The translations under genes were made by a program, and so were the position numbers. The notes beneath the pieces were generated by a model. The model searched no databases. It was not told where the DNA came from and was given only the letters and a program-made list of their open reading frames with translations. A stretch of DNA of 54,674 nt from Acidimicrobiia bacterium (lineage in GTDB: Bacteria > Actinomycetota > Acidimicrobiia > IMCC26256 > PALSA-555): contig SHVJ01000003.1 of the NCBI GenBank assembly GCA_009694295.1, positions 1 through 54,674 of the forward strand. The letters are read 5' to 3'. Of the stretch, positions 25,291-32,527 are shown in pieces. The first letter of the stretch is position 1. Every line of letters begins with the position of its first letter.

Positions 25291-26842
25291 CGCCGTCTCC
25301 CCCCAGGAATGTGTCCGGGACTGTAGCGAGCGCGGCCGGCTCGTGCTGGGAGCCGGCCACCGAGAGGCCGGCCTCGCGGGCGAGGGCCTGGAGGCCGCCG
25401 GCCCGGTCGAGCCAGTCGCCGTATGCGTAGACGAGGACCCGGTCGCAGTGGTCCCGCAGCCGCGCACGGAGCGCGGCGGCCCGGTCGGGGCCGATCTCCA
25501 GCAAACGGCCTGGCATGACGAGGGCGAGGGCGAAGCGCCCCGGGTCCGACCACAGATCGTGGTCGGCGAAGAGGTCGCCCACCACGAAGTGCTCGGCGGT
25601 GTCGGGGTGCAGGGCCCGGGCGTGCTCGATGCGGGCGTGCTCGAGGTCGATCCCGAAGGGAACGACGCCCGGCGCGGCCGCCGTGAGCTTCTCGAGGAGG
25701 GCGCCGTTGCCGCAGCCGAGGTCGAGCACGTTGCCGCCCCGGCGCCCGAGCGCGGCCGCGGCCGCCTCGACGACCGGGCGGTGCGCATCGTTCATGGCGG
25801 CGATCGACGGGAACCCGTTGTCGGTCGCGTACCACGCGGCTCGGGCGCGGCCCTGCGGCTCGGCCGCGTGCTCGAGACCCCGCCGGAACCCGCGGCTGGC
25901 GCTGAGACGCAGCTTCACCGGCACCCGGAACGGCGGGCCCAGGCCGTGTGCGCCCTCGGCCGGGAACCCGGTGCCCTCGCGCCGCACCACATAGCGTCCT
26001 GCGGTCGCGTCGGTACGGGTCGACACCTTGAGCACGGGCGTCTTCACCTCGGCGATGCCGTGCAGCGCTGACCACTCCACCGGCCAAGAGAGGACCTCGA
26101 GGAGCCAGTCCATCTCCTCGCCGAAGCCGGCGTCGCGCCCGACCCTCACGAGCGCGTCGGCGAACTCGACGGTCGGCGGGCAGTCGAAGCGGCACGGGAG
26201 GTGCGGGACAGCTCGCGCGCCCATCCAGCGCCAGAGGATGTTCGCCTGCGGCGGGCCCGCGACCTCGATGGTCGTGGTCCCGTCGAGCGAATCGGTGCTG
26301 GCCACCGCCATGGGCCACGTGGTGTCGACCATCGCGTCGTCGACCCACACCCGGCGGAAGAATTCGCGACAGCAGGCCGGGTAGCCGAGCAGGTCGCCGA
26401 TCGTCTCGTCGTCGCCGGCCTCCCACGCGCGCTTGAACGTCGCCACGTCGTCGATCGCACCCACGACGAAGCGGAACACGAACGGTTGGCCCGGCTCGGC
26501 CGAGACGGGTGTGGCCGAGTACGGCTGCCCCGAGACGCCCATCATCTCGATTGGCATCGCGCTGAGGCCGACGTCGGCCCAACGCGTTGCCTCGGTGAGG
26601 AACTCCTCGGGCGACGTGGTCGCGATCGCACAGCGCCGGACGCCGGCCGCCACCGCGCGCCACTCGATCTCGAGCCACGCCGCGGTGATGCGGGTCAGCC
26701 GGGGTTGCCACGCGTCGCGGGCCGCGTCGCTGACCCATGCCACCCGGGTGAAGTCGGGGAGCCGGAAGTCGAGCTGCTCCATCGAGCGGGTCGCCGCCGG
26801 CGCGGTGTTGGGACCGGGCGGCGCGAGCTGGAGGTCAGGCAT
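25280..26842 (-). CDS. Two-domain protein: Cys-containing N-terminal region plus class I SAM methyltransferase
   Basis: A 520-residue protein. The C-terminal part is a class I methyltransferase (GGNVLDLGCGNGALLEKL at about 369-386, then PFGIDLEHARIEHAR). The N-terminal 330 residues contain LLGYPACCREFFRRVW (Cys157, Cys158) and HLPCRFDCPPT (Cys217, Cys221); these four Cys could hold a metal or iron-sulfur centre. I recognise the GYPxCC type of motif but cannot name the domain. The ATG overlaps the radical SAM stop by eight bases, and its own end overlaps the HxD-repeat gene. Likely a second modifying enzyme of the same cassette, perhaps methylating the repeat protein. Confidence 0.75.
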   Translation of the reverse strand: MPDLQLAPPGPNTAPAATRSMEQLDFRLPDFTRVAWVSDAARDAWQPRLTRITAAWLEIEWRAVAAGVRRCAIATTSPEEFLTEATRWADVGLSAMPIEMMGVSGQPYSATPVSAEPGQPFVFRFVVGAIDDVATFKRAWEAGDDETIGDLLGYPACCREFFRRVWVDDAMVDTTWPMAVASTDSLDGTTTIEVAGPPQANILWRWMGARAVPHLPCRFDCPPTVEFADALVRVGRDAGFGEEMDWLLEVLSWPVEWSALHGIAEVKTPVLKVSTRTDATAGRYVVRREGTGFPAEGAHGLGPPFRVPVKLRLSASRGFRRGLEHAAEPQGRARAAWYATDNGFPSIAAMNDAHRPVVEAAAAALGRRGGNVLDLGCGNGALLEKLTAAAPGVVPFGIDLEHARIEHARALHPDTAEHFVVGDLFADHDLWSDPGRFALALVMPGRLLEIGPDRAAALRARLRDHCDRVLVYAYGDWLDRAGGLQALAREAGLSVAGSQHEPAALATVPDTFLGGDGDES

Positions 26843-28079
26843 CGCCGTGCGGGACGTCGCCGTGCGGCGCGTCGCCGTGCTCCACGTCACCGAGCGGCGC
26901 GCCGACGGCCGTCGACTCGTGCTGCTCGGCCATCCAGCGCTTGACGCCGGCGATCGAGGTCGTCTGACCCGCCGCCCAGAGCTCGAGGAAGGCCGCTTCT
27001 ACGTCGGCGCGCTCGGGGCTCGCGGAGAGCGGGACCTCGCCGGCGTCGAGAAGTTGCTCCTCCAGGCCGCGAAAGAGACCCTTCCAGAGGTCGCAGTGCT
27101 CGGTGCGGTTGCGCCAATCACCGTCGATCGCGGTGCCGGGGCACTGGCCCTTGCACATGAGAAAGAAGCGGCACCCCGAGCACCCGCCGTGCTCCTGGGG
27201 CGTGGCGTAGAGGGCGAGGTAGCGCTCGAAGCCCTCGACCGGCGCCTTCACGAAGTCGATGCCGTCCTTGTTGGTGCGCCCGCAGTTGCTGGCCTGGCCG
27301 TAGCCCTCCACCCCGCGCACGGCGCGGGTCGTGTACGGGTCGCACGCATTCCACACGCACGTGGTTTGGTCGTCGGTGCCGCGTAGGAGGTTGCGCATGT
27401 CGTCGAACACGTCGAGGCGCAGCGTGGTGAGGTCGGCTTCGAGTCTCGCGAAGCTTGTGAACGCGGCCATGTTCTCTTCGGGAGTGAGCGCGTAGGCGGC
27501 GCCGACGTCGTCGCTCTCAACTTCGAGGGCATGGAGGCGTGCGTTCCTGATGCCCATCGCCTGCAGGCGCCGCAACCAGTCGTGCATCGTCGGCAGTGCC
27601 GCACCGGTGGCGTTGCCGCGGTGCAGCGTGATGATGAGGCTCGGCGGGGTACCTTCGCCGCAGAGTCGCTCGATCGCGGCTTCCGCCTTGGCCGTCGCCT
27701 CACGGGTGCGCTCGAGCGTGCCGGCCCAGCGCGCGTCGTTCAACTCGCCGGGGCCGTCGATCGAGATGCCGACATCGACCTTGTACTGGCGGAACATGCG
27801 GGCGTGCGCGTCGTTGATGAGCACGCCGTTGGTCTGAATGCTGTTCGACCCGTACCGCTCGAGGCCCCAGGCCAACAGGTCCTCAAGGTCGGCCTCCGGC
27901 ACCAACAGCGCCTCGCCACCGAAGAGCGTGAACGGGCCGCCCTCGCGCTCGACCGCGGCCTTCATCGCGTCGAGGTCGTAGGAACGCGGGACGTTGCCCG
28001 CGTCGCGTTGGGGGTTCTGGTAGCAGTACTGGCACTGGATGTTGCACGCGACACCCAGCGGCCGGAGCTCGACGCTCAC
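26835..28079 (-). CDS. Radical SAM/SPASM-like peptide-modifying enzyme with a His-Gly-Asp repeat tail
   Basis: A 414-residue protein starting at GTG 28079 behind GAGGA. The radical SAM cluster motif CNIQCQYC is unusually close to the start (Cys12, Cys16, Cys19). GGEALLVPE, SIQTNGVLIND and DVGISIDGPGELND follow as in peptide maturases. A C-terminal Cys-rich region (CVWNACDP, ASNCGRT, GGCSGCRFFLMCKGQCPG, EHCDLWK) resembles SPASM domains that hold auxiliary iron-sulfur clusters. The last residues are three pentads of the downstream repeat type (EHGDAPHGDVPHGDA). First gene of a three-gene coupled operon, divergent from the zinc-ribbon gene. The reaction is unknown; modification of the HxD-repeat protein is inferred. 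Confidence 0.85.
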   Translation of the reverse strand: MSVELRPLGVACNIQCQYCYQNPQRDAGNVPRSYDLDAMKAAVEREGGPFTLFGGEALLVPEADLEDLLAWGLERYGSNSIQTNGVLINDAHARMFRQYKVDVGISIDGPGELNDARWAGTLERTREATAKAEAAIERLCGEGTPPSLIITLHRGNATGAALPTMHDWLRRLQAMGIRNARLHALEVESDDVGAAYALTPEENMAAFTSFARLEADLTTLRLDVFDDMRNLLRGTDDQTTCVWNACDPYTTRAVRGVEGYGQASNCGRTNKDGIDFVKAPVEGFERYLALYATPQEHGGCSGCRFFLMCKGQCPGTAIDGDWRNRTEHCDLWKGLFRGLEEQLLDAGEVPLSASPERADVEAAFLELWAAGQTTSIAGVKRWMAEQHESTAVGAPLGDVEHGDAPHGDVPHGDA

Positions 28080-28261
28080 TGAGTCCTCGCGCCCTGGTTG
28101 TGCATGTCGTCCCCCACCGCACGGCCACTCGCCTGCGGACCCGATGTGTCGGCACGGTACGCCAGGCAACGAGCACCCGCAACACGGCCGGTGACCAGAC
28201 GGCGGCATGCAGAGTCCTCCGAGCATCCCGCCGCGTCGCCCAGCGTTCGTACACTGCTTGC

Positions 28262-28726
28262 ATGACTGACGGCCCAACGGTGTGGTGCCCATCGTGCGGT
28301 GCCGAGTATGTGGCGGGCGTGCCGTACTGCGCCGATTGCCGCGTGGCCCTCGTGGCCGACCAACCCAGTCGACTCTCACCCACGCCCACGCCCACGTCGA
28401 CCGACGACGGCGAGCTCGTTGCCATCGGCGCGTGGCCGCGCCTTTCGGCGCAGATCCTGCGCGCCCGGCTCGAGACCGCGGGCATCTCGGTGATGGCCGA
28501 GTGGACGGGTCCGGGCGCCGACGCGCTCGGCACGCTCGTGGTGCCGGCGGAGCAACGCGAGTTCGCAGAAGCCGTCGTCCACGAGCTCGACGTTGCCGAC
28601 GAGGTTCCCGACACGTCGCCCTTCGCCTACGTGGTCCGCATCGAGGAGCACCTATCTGTCGCCGCCGAGCTCCTCCAAGAGCTCCGCACGAAGCTCGACG
28701 AGCTCGAAGCCCGCGGCCTCCTCTAA
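28262..28726 (+). CDS. Zinc-ribbon protein with DUF2007-like domain
   Basis: A 154-residue protein. The N-terminus has a zinc ribbon, CPSCGAEYVAGVPYCADC (residues 9-26), then a Pro/Thr linker, a ferredoxin-like fold segment of DUF2007 type (ARLETAGISVMAEWTG ... LVVPAEQREFAEAV) and a helical C-terminus (AAELLQELRTKLDELEAR). TACACT six bases before the ATG suggests a leaderless transcript. Small proteins of this type are thought to be signal-transducing, but no function is established. It is divergent from the radical SAM operon and ends eight bases from the conservon GTPase gene. Confidence 0.7.
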   Translation: MTDGPTVWCPSCGAEYVAGVPYCADCRVALVADQPSRLSPTPTPTSTDDGELVAIGAWPRLSAQILRARLETAGISVMAEWTGPGADALGTLVVPAEQREFAEAVVHELDVADEVPDTSPFAYVVRIEEHLSVAAELLQELRTKLDELEARGLL

Positions 28727-28733
28727 ACCCCGG

Positions 28734-29324
28734 TCAGACCGCGGCGCGTTGGGCGTTGCGGAGGGCCGATTCCACCAGGAGCACGAGGGTCTCTTGCACG
28801 TGGGTCTTGCGCCGGACGTCGCACAGGACGATCGGGATGTTGGCTGGGACCGCGAGCGCTTCACGCACAGCTCGCGGATGGTGCGTGGCGACACCATCGA
28901 ACATGTTGACGGCGACAACGAACGGGATGCCGAGCGCCTCGAAGTAGTCGACCGCGGCGAAGCACTCGGCGACGCGCCGCGTGTCCACGAGCACAACGCC
29001 ACCGACCGCACCGCGCACGAGCTCGTCCCACAGGAACCAGAAGCGGTCCTGGCCCGGCGTGCCGAACAGATACAGCACCATGTCGGGTCCAAGCGTGATC
29101 CGCCCGAAGTCCATCGCGACTGTCGTACCCGTCTTGCCCATCTGGCCCGACCGGTCGACGCCGAGGCTCTCGACCGTCATCTCGGCTTCGGTGCGCAGCG
29201 GCTCGATCTCGGAGATCGACCCTATCAACGTGGTCTTCCCCACTGCGAAGCCACCGGCCACCACGATCTTCATGGCGACGGGCGCGGCGGAGACCCGCGC
29301 GTGGTCAAAGAGCGCGGATGCCAT
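28734..29324 (-). CDS. Conservon small GTPase-like protein (CvnD type)
   Basis: A 196-residue ATP/GTP-binding protein of the conservon family with P-loop GGFAVGKTT, a G3-like LFGTPGQDRFWFLW and NMFD in place of NKxD. In streptomycetes CvnA-D assemble at the membrane in a G-protein-like signalling unit. The ATG at 29324 overlaps the end of the DUF742 gene by 20 bases. It is the fourth and last gene of the unit, with the usual order kinase-like, roadblock, DUF742, GTPase. Confidence 0.9.
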   Translation of the reverse strand: MASALFDHARVSAAPVAMKIVVAGGFAVGKTTLIGSISEIEPLRTEAEMTVESLGVDRSGQMGKTGTTVAMDFGRITLGPDMVLYLFGTPGQDRFWFLWDELVRGAVGGVVLVDTRRVAECFAAVDYFEALGIPFVVAVNMFDGVATHHPRAVREALAVPANIPIVLCDVRRKTHVQETLVLLVESALRNAQRAAV

Positions 29325-29676
29325 CAAGCAGCCTTTCGAGCAGACGGGTGTCGGTCGCCGACTCGACCGTGTGCGGGTCGTCGACCGCGACGACGCCGGC
29401 CGTCGCGAGATCGTCCACGAGCACGCGCACGACTCCGACGGGGAGGAACAGGCGCGCCGCGACCTCAGCCACCGACATCGTGGGCCGACACAGCTCGACG
29501 ATGCGTTGCGACTCCGGCGGCGCGCCAGGAGGGAACGCACCGGGTTCGGTGAGCGCGCGCACACCGGCCTCGAGCGCCATCAGCGGGCCCGGGACCTTCG
29601 TACGGCCACGCGTGAGCACATAGGGCCGGACCAGGCGTGGATGTTGCCCCGGTACTCGGCGGTCGTTCGAACCCAT
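29305..29676 (-). CDS. DUF742 protein (CvnC type)
   Basis: A 123-residue conservon protein with RLVRPYVLTRGRT near the start, the DUF742 signature, and a winged-helix-like segment (MSVAEVAARLFLPVGVVRVLVDDLATAG). The ATG at 29676 shares bases with the roadblock stop (TGATG). Partner of the roadblock and GTPase proteins; its role within conservons is poorly defined. Confidence 0.9.
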   Translation of the reverse strand: MGSNDRRVPGQHPRLVRPYVLTRGRTKVPGPLMALEAGVRALTEPGAFPPGAPPESQRIVELCRPTMSVAEVAARLFLPVGVVRVLVDDLATAGVVAVDDPHTVESATDTRLLERLLDGIRAL

Positions 29677-30098
29677 CACCGCGGCAGCGCGGTCTGGAGC
29701 TCGGCGACGAGCGCGGGCGTCAGCGCGGCCGCGCAACGCTCGACGAGTACCGCCATCTCGTAGCCAACGAGCCCAACGTCGCACGGACGCGATGCCGCCA
29801 CCGCGAGCACCGACGTCTCGCTGACGCTCATCACGAACAAGATCACGCGTTCGAGCTCGACGATGACTTCGTGCACCGCACCGCCATCGAGCGGTCCCGA
29901 CGAGCCGCGGGCGATGCTCTGGAGACCAGCGGCCACGGCAGCGAGGCGGTCGGCGGCAACGCGGTCGATGCCGTCCGACATGGCCACGAGCAACCCGTCG
30001 GACGAGACGACTGCGGCCTGGGTCACACCGGGAATGCCCGCCACGAAGTTCGTGACGAGCCAGTTCAAGTTGCGGGCTTCAGAGCTGAGCTTGATCAC
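29676..30098 (-). CDS. Roadblock/LC7 protein (CvnB type)
   Basis: A 140-residue roadblock-fold protein (LNWLVTNFVAGIPGVTQAAVVSSDGLLVA, GGAVHEVIVELERVILFVMSV in separated strands). Such proteins act as partners or regulators of MglA/CvnD-type GTPases. The ATG overlaps the kinase stop codon. Slightly longer N-terminus than minimal roadblock proteins. Confidence 0.9.
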   Translation of the reverse strand: MIKLSSEARNLNWLVTNFVAGIPGVTQAAVVSSDGLLVAMSDGIDRVAADRLAAVAAGLQSIARGSSGPLDGGAVHEVIVELERVILFVMSVSETSVLAVAASRPCDVGLVGYEMAVLVERCAAALTPALVAELQTALPR

Positions 30099-32278
30099 GA
30101 CGCACCCTTGCCATGACCGTCGCGCTTCCCGCGCTCGTGACGACTCAACATGTCGTGCACGCTCTCGGGTCGGGGCCGCACTTCGCCCGTCGCCGACGCG
30201 GCATCGCTCGGCTGATGGGTGAGGTGCGTGCCCGGCACCCGCGCCGTGAGCCCATTGCCGTTGCCATTGCCGTTGCCGTTGCCGTTGGTGACGCTGTTCG
30301 CCGACACCGCGGCCGCTTCGTGGGTGAAGGGTGCGGTCGCCACACCGACGGCCACTGGCTCACGCTCGAGTTCCGAGCTCGGCGCCTTGATCACCGCGGC
30401 CGCATCCGGTTGCGGTTCGGGCGTCGCCGTAGGTTCGGTTGCGGGTGCTTCGTGGCTGGATGCAAGCAAGGTCGGTGGCAGCACGACGAGCGCGGTCACG
30501 CCGGTCGGTGACGCCGACCGAAGCTGCACATGGATGCCGTGGCGCGCCGCGAGATGCGCCACCACGTGGAGGCCGAGCGTGCGCGAGAGCGCAAGGCCCG
30601 GTGCGGGCGGCCGTGCGAGCAGCGCGTTGGCTCCTGCGATGCGCGGCTCGTCCATTCCGATGCCCCGGTCGGTCACGCCGATCACGAAGCGCTGGTCGAG
30701 CATGCGCCCGCCCACCGTCACCGGCGTCTCCGGCGGCGAGAAGGCGGTGGCATTCTCCAACAGCTCGGCCACGAGGTGCGTCAGGTCGGCAACCGCGTGA
30801 CCGACGACCGCAACATCACCTTCGAAGCCGTGGGCGTGCAGACGGGCGAAGTCGGCGATCTCGGCTGCCGCGGCGCGCACCACGTCGACGACCGGTACCG
30901 ACGCGCCCCAATGCCGCGGCTGCTCCGCGCCCGACAACACGAGCAAGCTCTCGGCGTTGCGACGCATCCGGGTGGCGAGATGGTCGAGCTCGAACAGCGA
31001 GGCAAGCTCGTCGGGATCGGCCGACGCCTCGAGGTCGTCGATCAGCGAGATCTGCCGGTCGAGCAGACTCTGATTGCGACGGGCGAGGTTCACATAGAGG
31101 TCGCCGATGCCCTTCTTGAGGAACTCCGACTGCTCACGCGCGACGGTGACCGTCACCTCTTGGATCGTGTTGAACGCTTTCGCGAGCTCACCGATCTCGT
31201 CCTTCGATTCCACCTGGATCGGCGAGAGGTCGCCGAGCGCGTCGGCCTCGAGGTCGCCGCCGCGATGCAACGTATCGATGAGCAGTGGAAGCCGTCGTTC
31301 CGACACTTCACGCGCACTGCGCGTCAACGCGCGCAGCGGCTTGCTTACTGAGTGCACCAACGCCCAGATGAGCATCAGCGCCATCCAGATGACCGCGGCG
31401 GTACCGAGGGCAACGACGATGGCCACACCGCGGGTTTCGGACTGTCGATTGTCGGCCTCGGCATTCACGACGTCCTGGACGGCGGCAACTCCTTGGTCGG
31501 TCGCGGCCTGCTTGCCTTCGTAGACCTTGCGGTACTCCGCGGCCGTGGTCGTCACGCTCGGGAACGAGGTGGGAAGCGCCGACCCGACGGCAGCACGTAC
31601 CGGGTCCTTCGGGACGTTGATCGTGCCTCTCAGCTCGTACGCGCCACGTTCCGCGGCGCTCGAGGTCTCTGCGAACAATCGCGCCTGCGCGCGCTGCTCG
31701 GTAATGGCGGTGATCCACCGCGTGACGTCGGGGCTCGCTCCCATGAGATGCTCGGTAACGACCGTCGCCTCTTGTGCAACCGCAAGCTGCTGCCGACGGA
31801 GGTCGACGATGACCAACAGGCTCGTGGCCAACGTGCTGTCCTCGGCTTCGCGCGCGACGCGCGCAGCCGCGTCGAGCGCGGACGCGCCGATCGCGGTGAG
31901 CCGCAGCGATCCTTCGGAGCCCTCGAACAGATGGTTCGCCACGTCGCTCACGGCCCGCCGGGTGCGGTCGCTCACATTTCCTGCCAGCTGTGGCAGATCG
32001 GCGTTCAGCGCAGTCGCTATGGCCTCGGTGTCGTGACGGGCTGAGTTGAGATCTGCGGAAGATGCTTCGGGATTCGCCGTCACCACGGCCTCATCGCCGA
32101 CGATTCGGGCTACCTGAGTCAGCGTCTCGAAGGGCCCGACCAGGCTGGCGTACTGCTCCTCAGCGGCGAGCGCGTCGAAACGCTCCTTGATGGTGAAGCC
32201 GGCGAACCCCACGAGCACGAGCAGGGGCACGCTGACGACGAGGACCAGCCTCGTCCGAAACGGCAGCTTGCGCAGCAA
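30095..32278 (-). CDS. Conservon sensor histidine kinase-like protein (CvnA type)
   Basis: A 727-residue membrane receptor. One membrane segment at residues 10-28 and a second near 290-310 (VAIVVALGTAAVIWMALMLI is its core) flank an extracytoplasmic nitrate-sensor-like (NIT) helical domain. HAMP (SKPLRALTRSAREVSERR) and an ATPase domain (LLENATAFSPPETPV N-box, GIGMD G1) follow. A typical phospho-acceptor H-box is replaced by the LARRNQSLLDRQISLIDDLE type seen in CvnA proteins. The tail is disordered and includes a run of Asn-Gly repeats encoded at 30253-30288. No response regulator is adjacent. Confidence 0.9.
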   Translation of the reverse strand: MLRKLPFRTRLVLVVSVPLLVLVGFAGFTIKERFDALAAEEQYASLVGPFETLTQVARIVGDEAVVTANPEASSADLNSARHDTEAIATALNADLPQLAGNVSDRTRRAVSDVANHLFEGSEGSLRLTAIGASALDAAARVAREAEDSTLATSLLVIVDLRRQQLAVAQEATVVTEHLMGASPDVTRWITAITEQRAQARLFAETSSAAERGAYELRGTINVPKDPVRAAVGSALPTSFPSVTTTAAEYRKVYEGKQAATDQGVAAVQDVVNAEADNRQSETRGVAIVVALGTAAVIWMALMLIWALVHSVSKPLRALTRSAREVSERRLPLLIDTLHRGGDLEADALGDLSPIQVESKDEIGELAKAFNTIQEVTVTVAREQSEFLKKGIGDLYVNLARRNQSLLDRQISLIDDLEASADPDELASLFELDHLATRMRRNAESLLVLSGAEQPRHWGASVPVVDVVRAAAAEIADFARLHAHGFEGDVAVVGHAVADLTHLVAELLENATAFSPPETPVTVGGRMLDQRFVIGVTDRGIGMDEPRIAGANALLARPPAPGLALSRTLGLHVVAHLAARHGIHVQLRSASPTGVTALVVLPPTLLASSHEAPATEPTATPEPQPDAAAVIKAPSSELEREPVAVGVATAPFTHEAAAVSANSVTNGNGNGNGNGNGLTARVPGTHLTHQPSDAASATGEVRPRPESVHDMLSRHERGKRDGHGKGAS
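30253..30288 (-). repeat. Hexanucleotide repeat inside the CvnA-type gene
   Basis: Six tandem six-base units (mostly GGCAAC or GGCAAT on the coding strand) encode alternating Asn-Gly. The tract stays in frame with any unit gain or loss, so linker length can vary without breaking the gene. Confidence 0.8.
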
Positions 32279-32385
32279 TGTGAAGTCCCACCGGGTTGGC
32301 GCCCGCCCGACAGGGATTTCGGCAGAAACAGGCCCTCGCCTTGAGCCAGCGAGGCGGTTCCTCGGGCCTACTCGGCCTCGCGAGC

Positions 32386-32527
32386 CTCCATATGTCTGGT
32401 TGCGCTCGGTAGGCAGCTACGAGCCACGGCCCAGGCCGCTATTCAGCCCCTCGCTGCTCCATATGTCTGGTCGCGCTCGGTAGACAGCTATGACCCAAGG
32501 CCCAGGCCGCTATTCAGCCCCTCGCTG
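32386..32527. repeat. 71-bp tandem duplication that includes the 3' end of ftsK
   Basis: Two copies, 32386-32456 and 32457-32527, differ at five positions. The second copy contains the final codons and stop of ftsK (32510-32527), followed by the start of a third partial unit (CTCCAT). The first copy is therefore a non-coding duplicate of the ftsK end plus downstream DNA. The rest of the 32279-32509 spacer holds no gene I can support. Confidence 0.85.
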
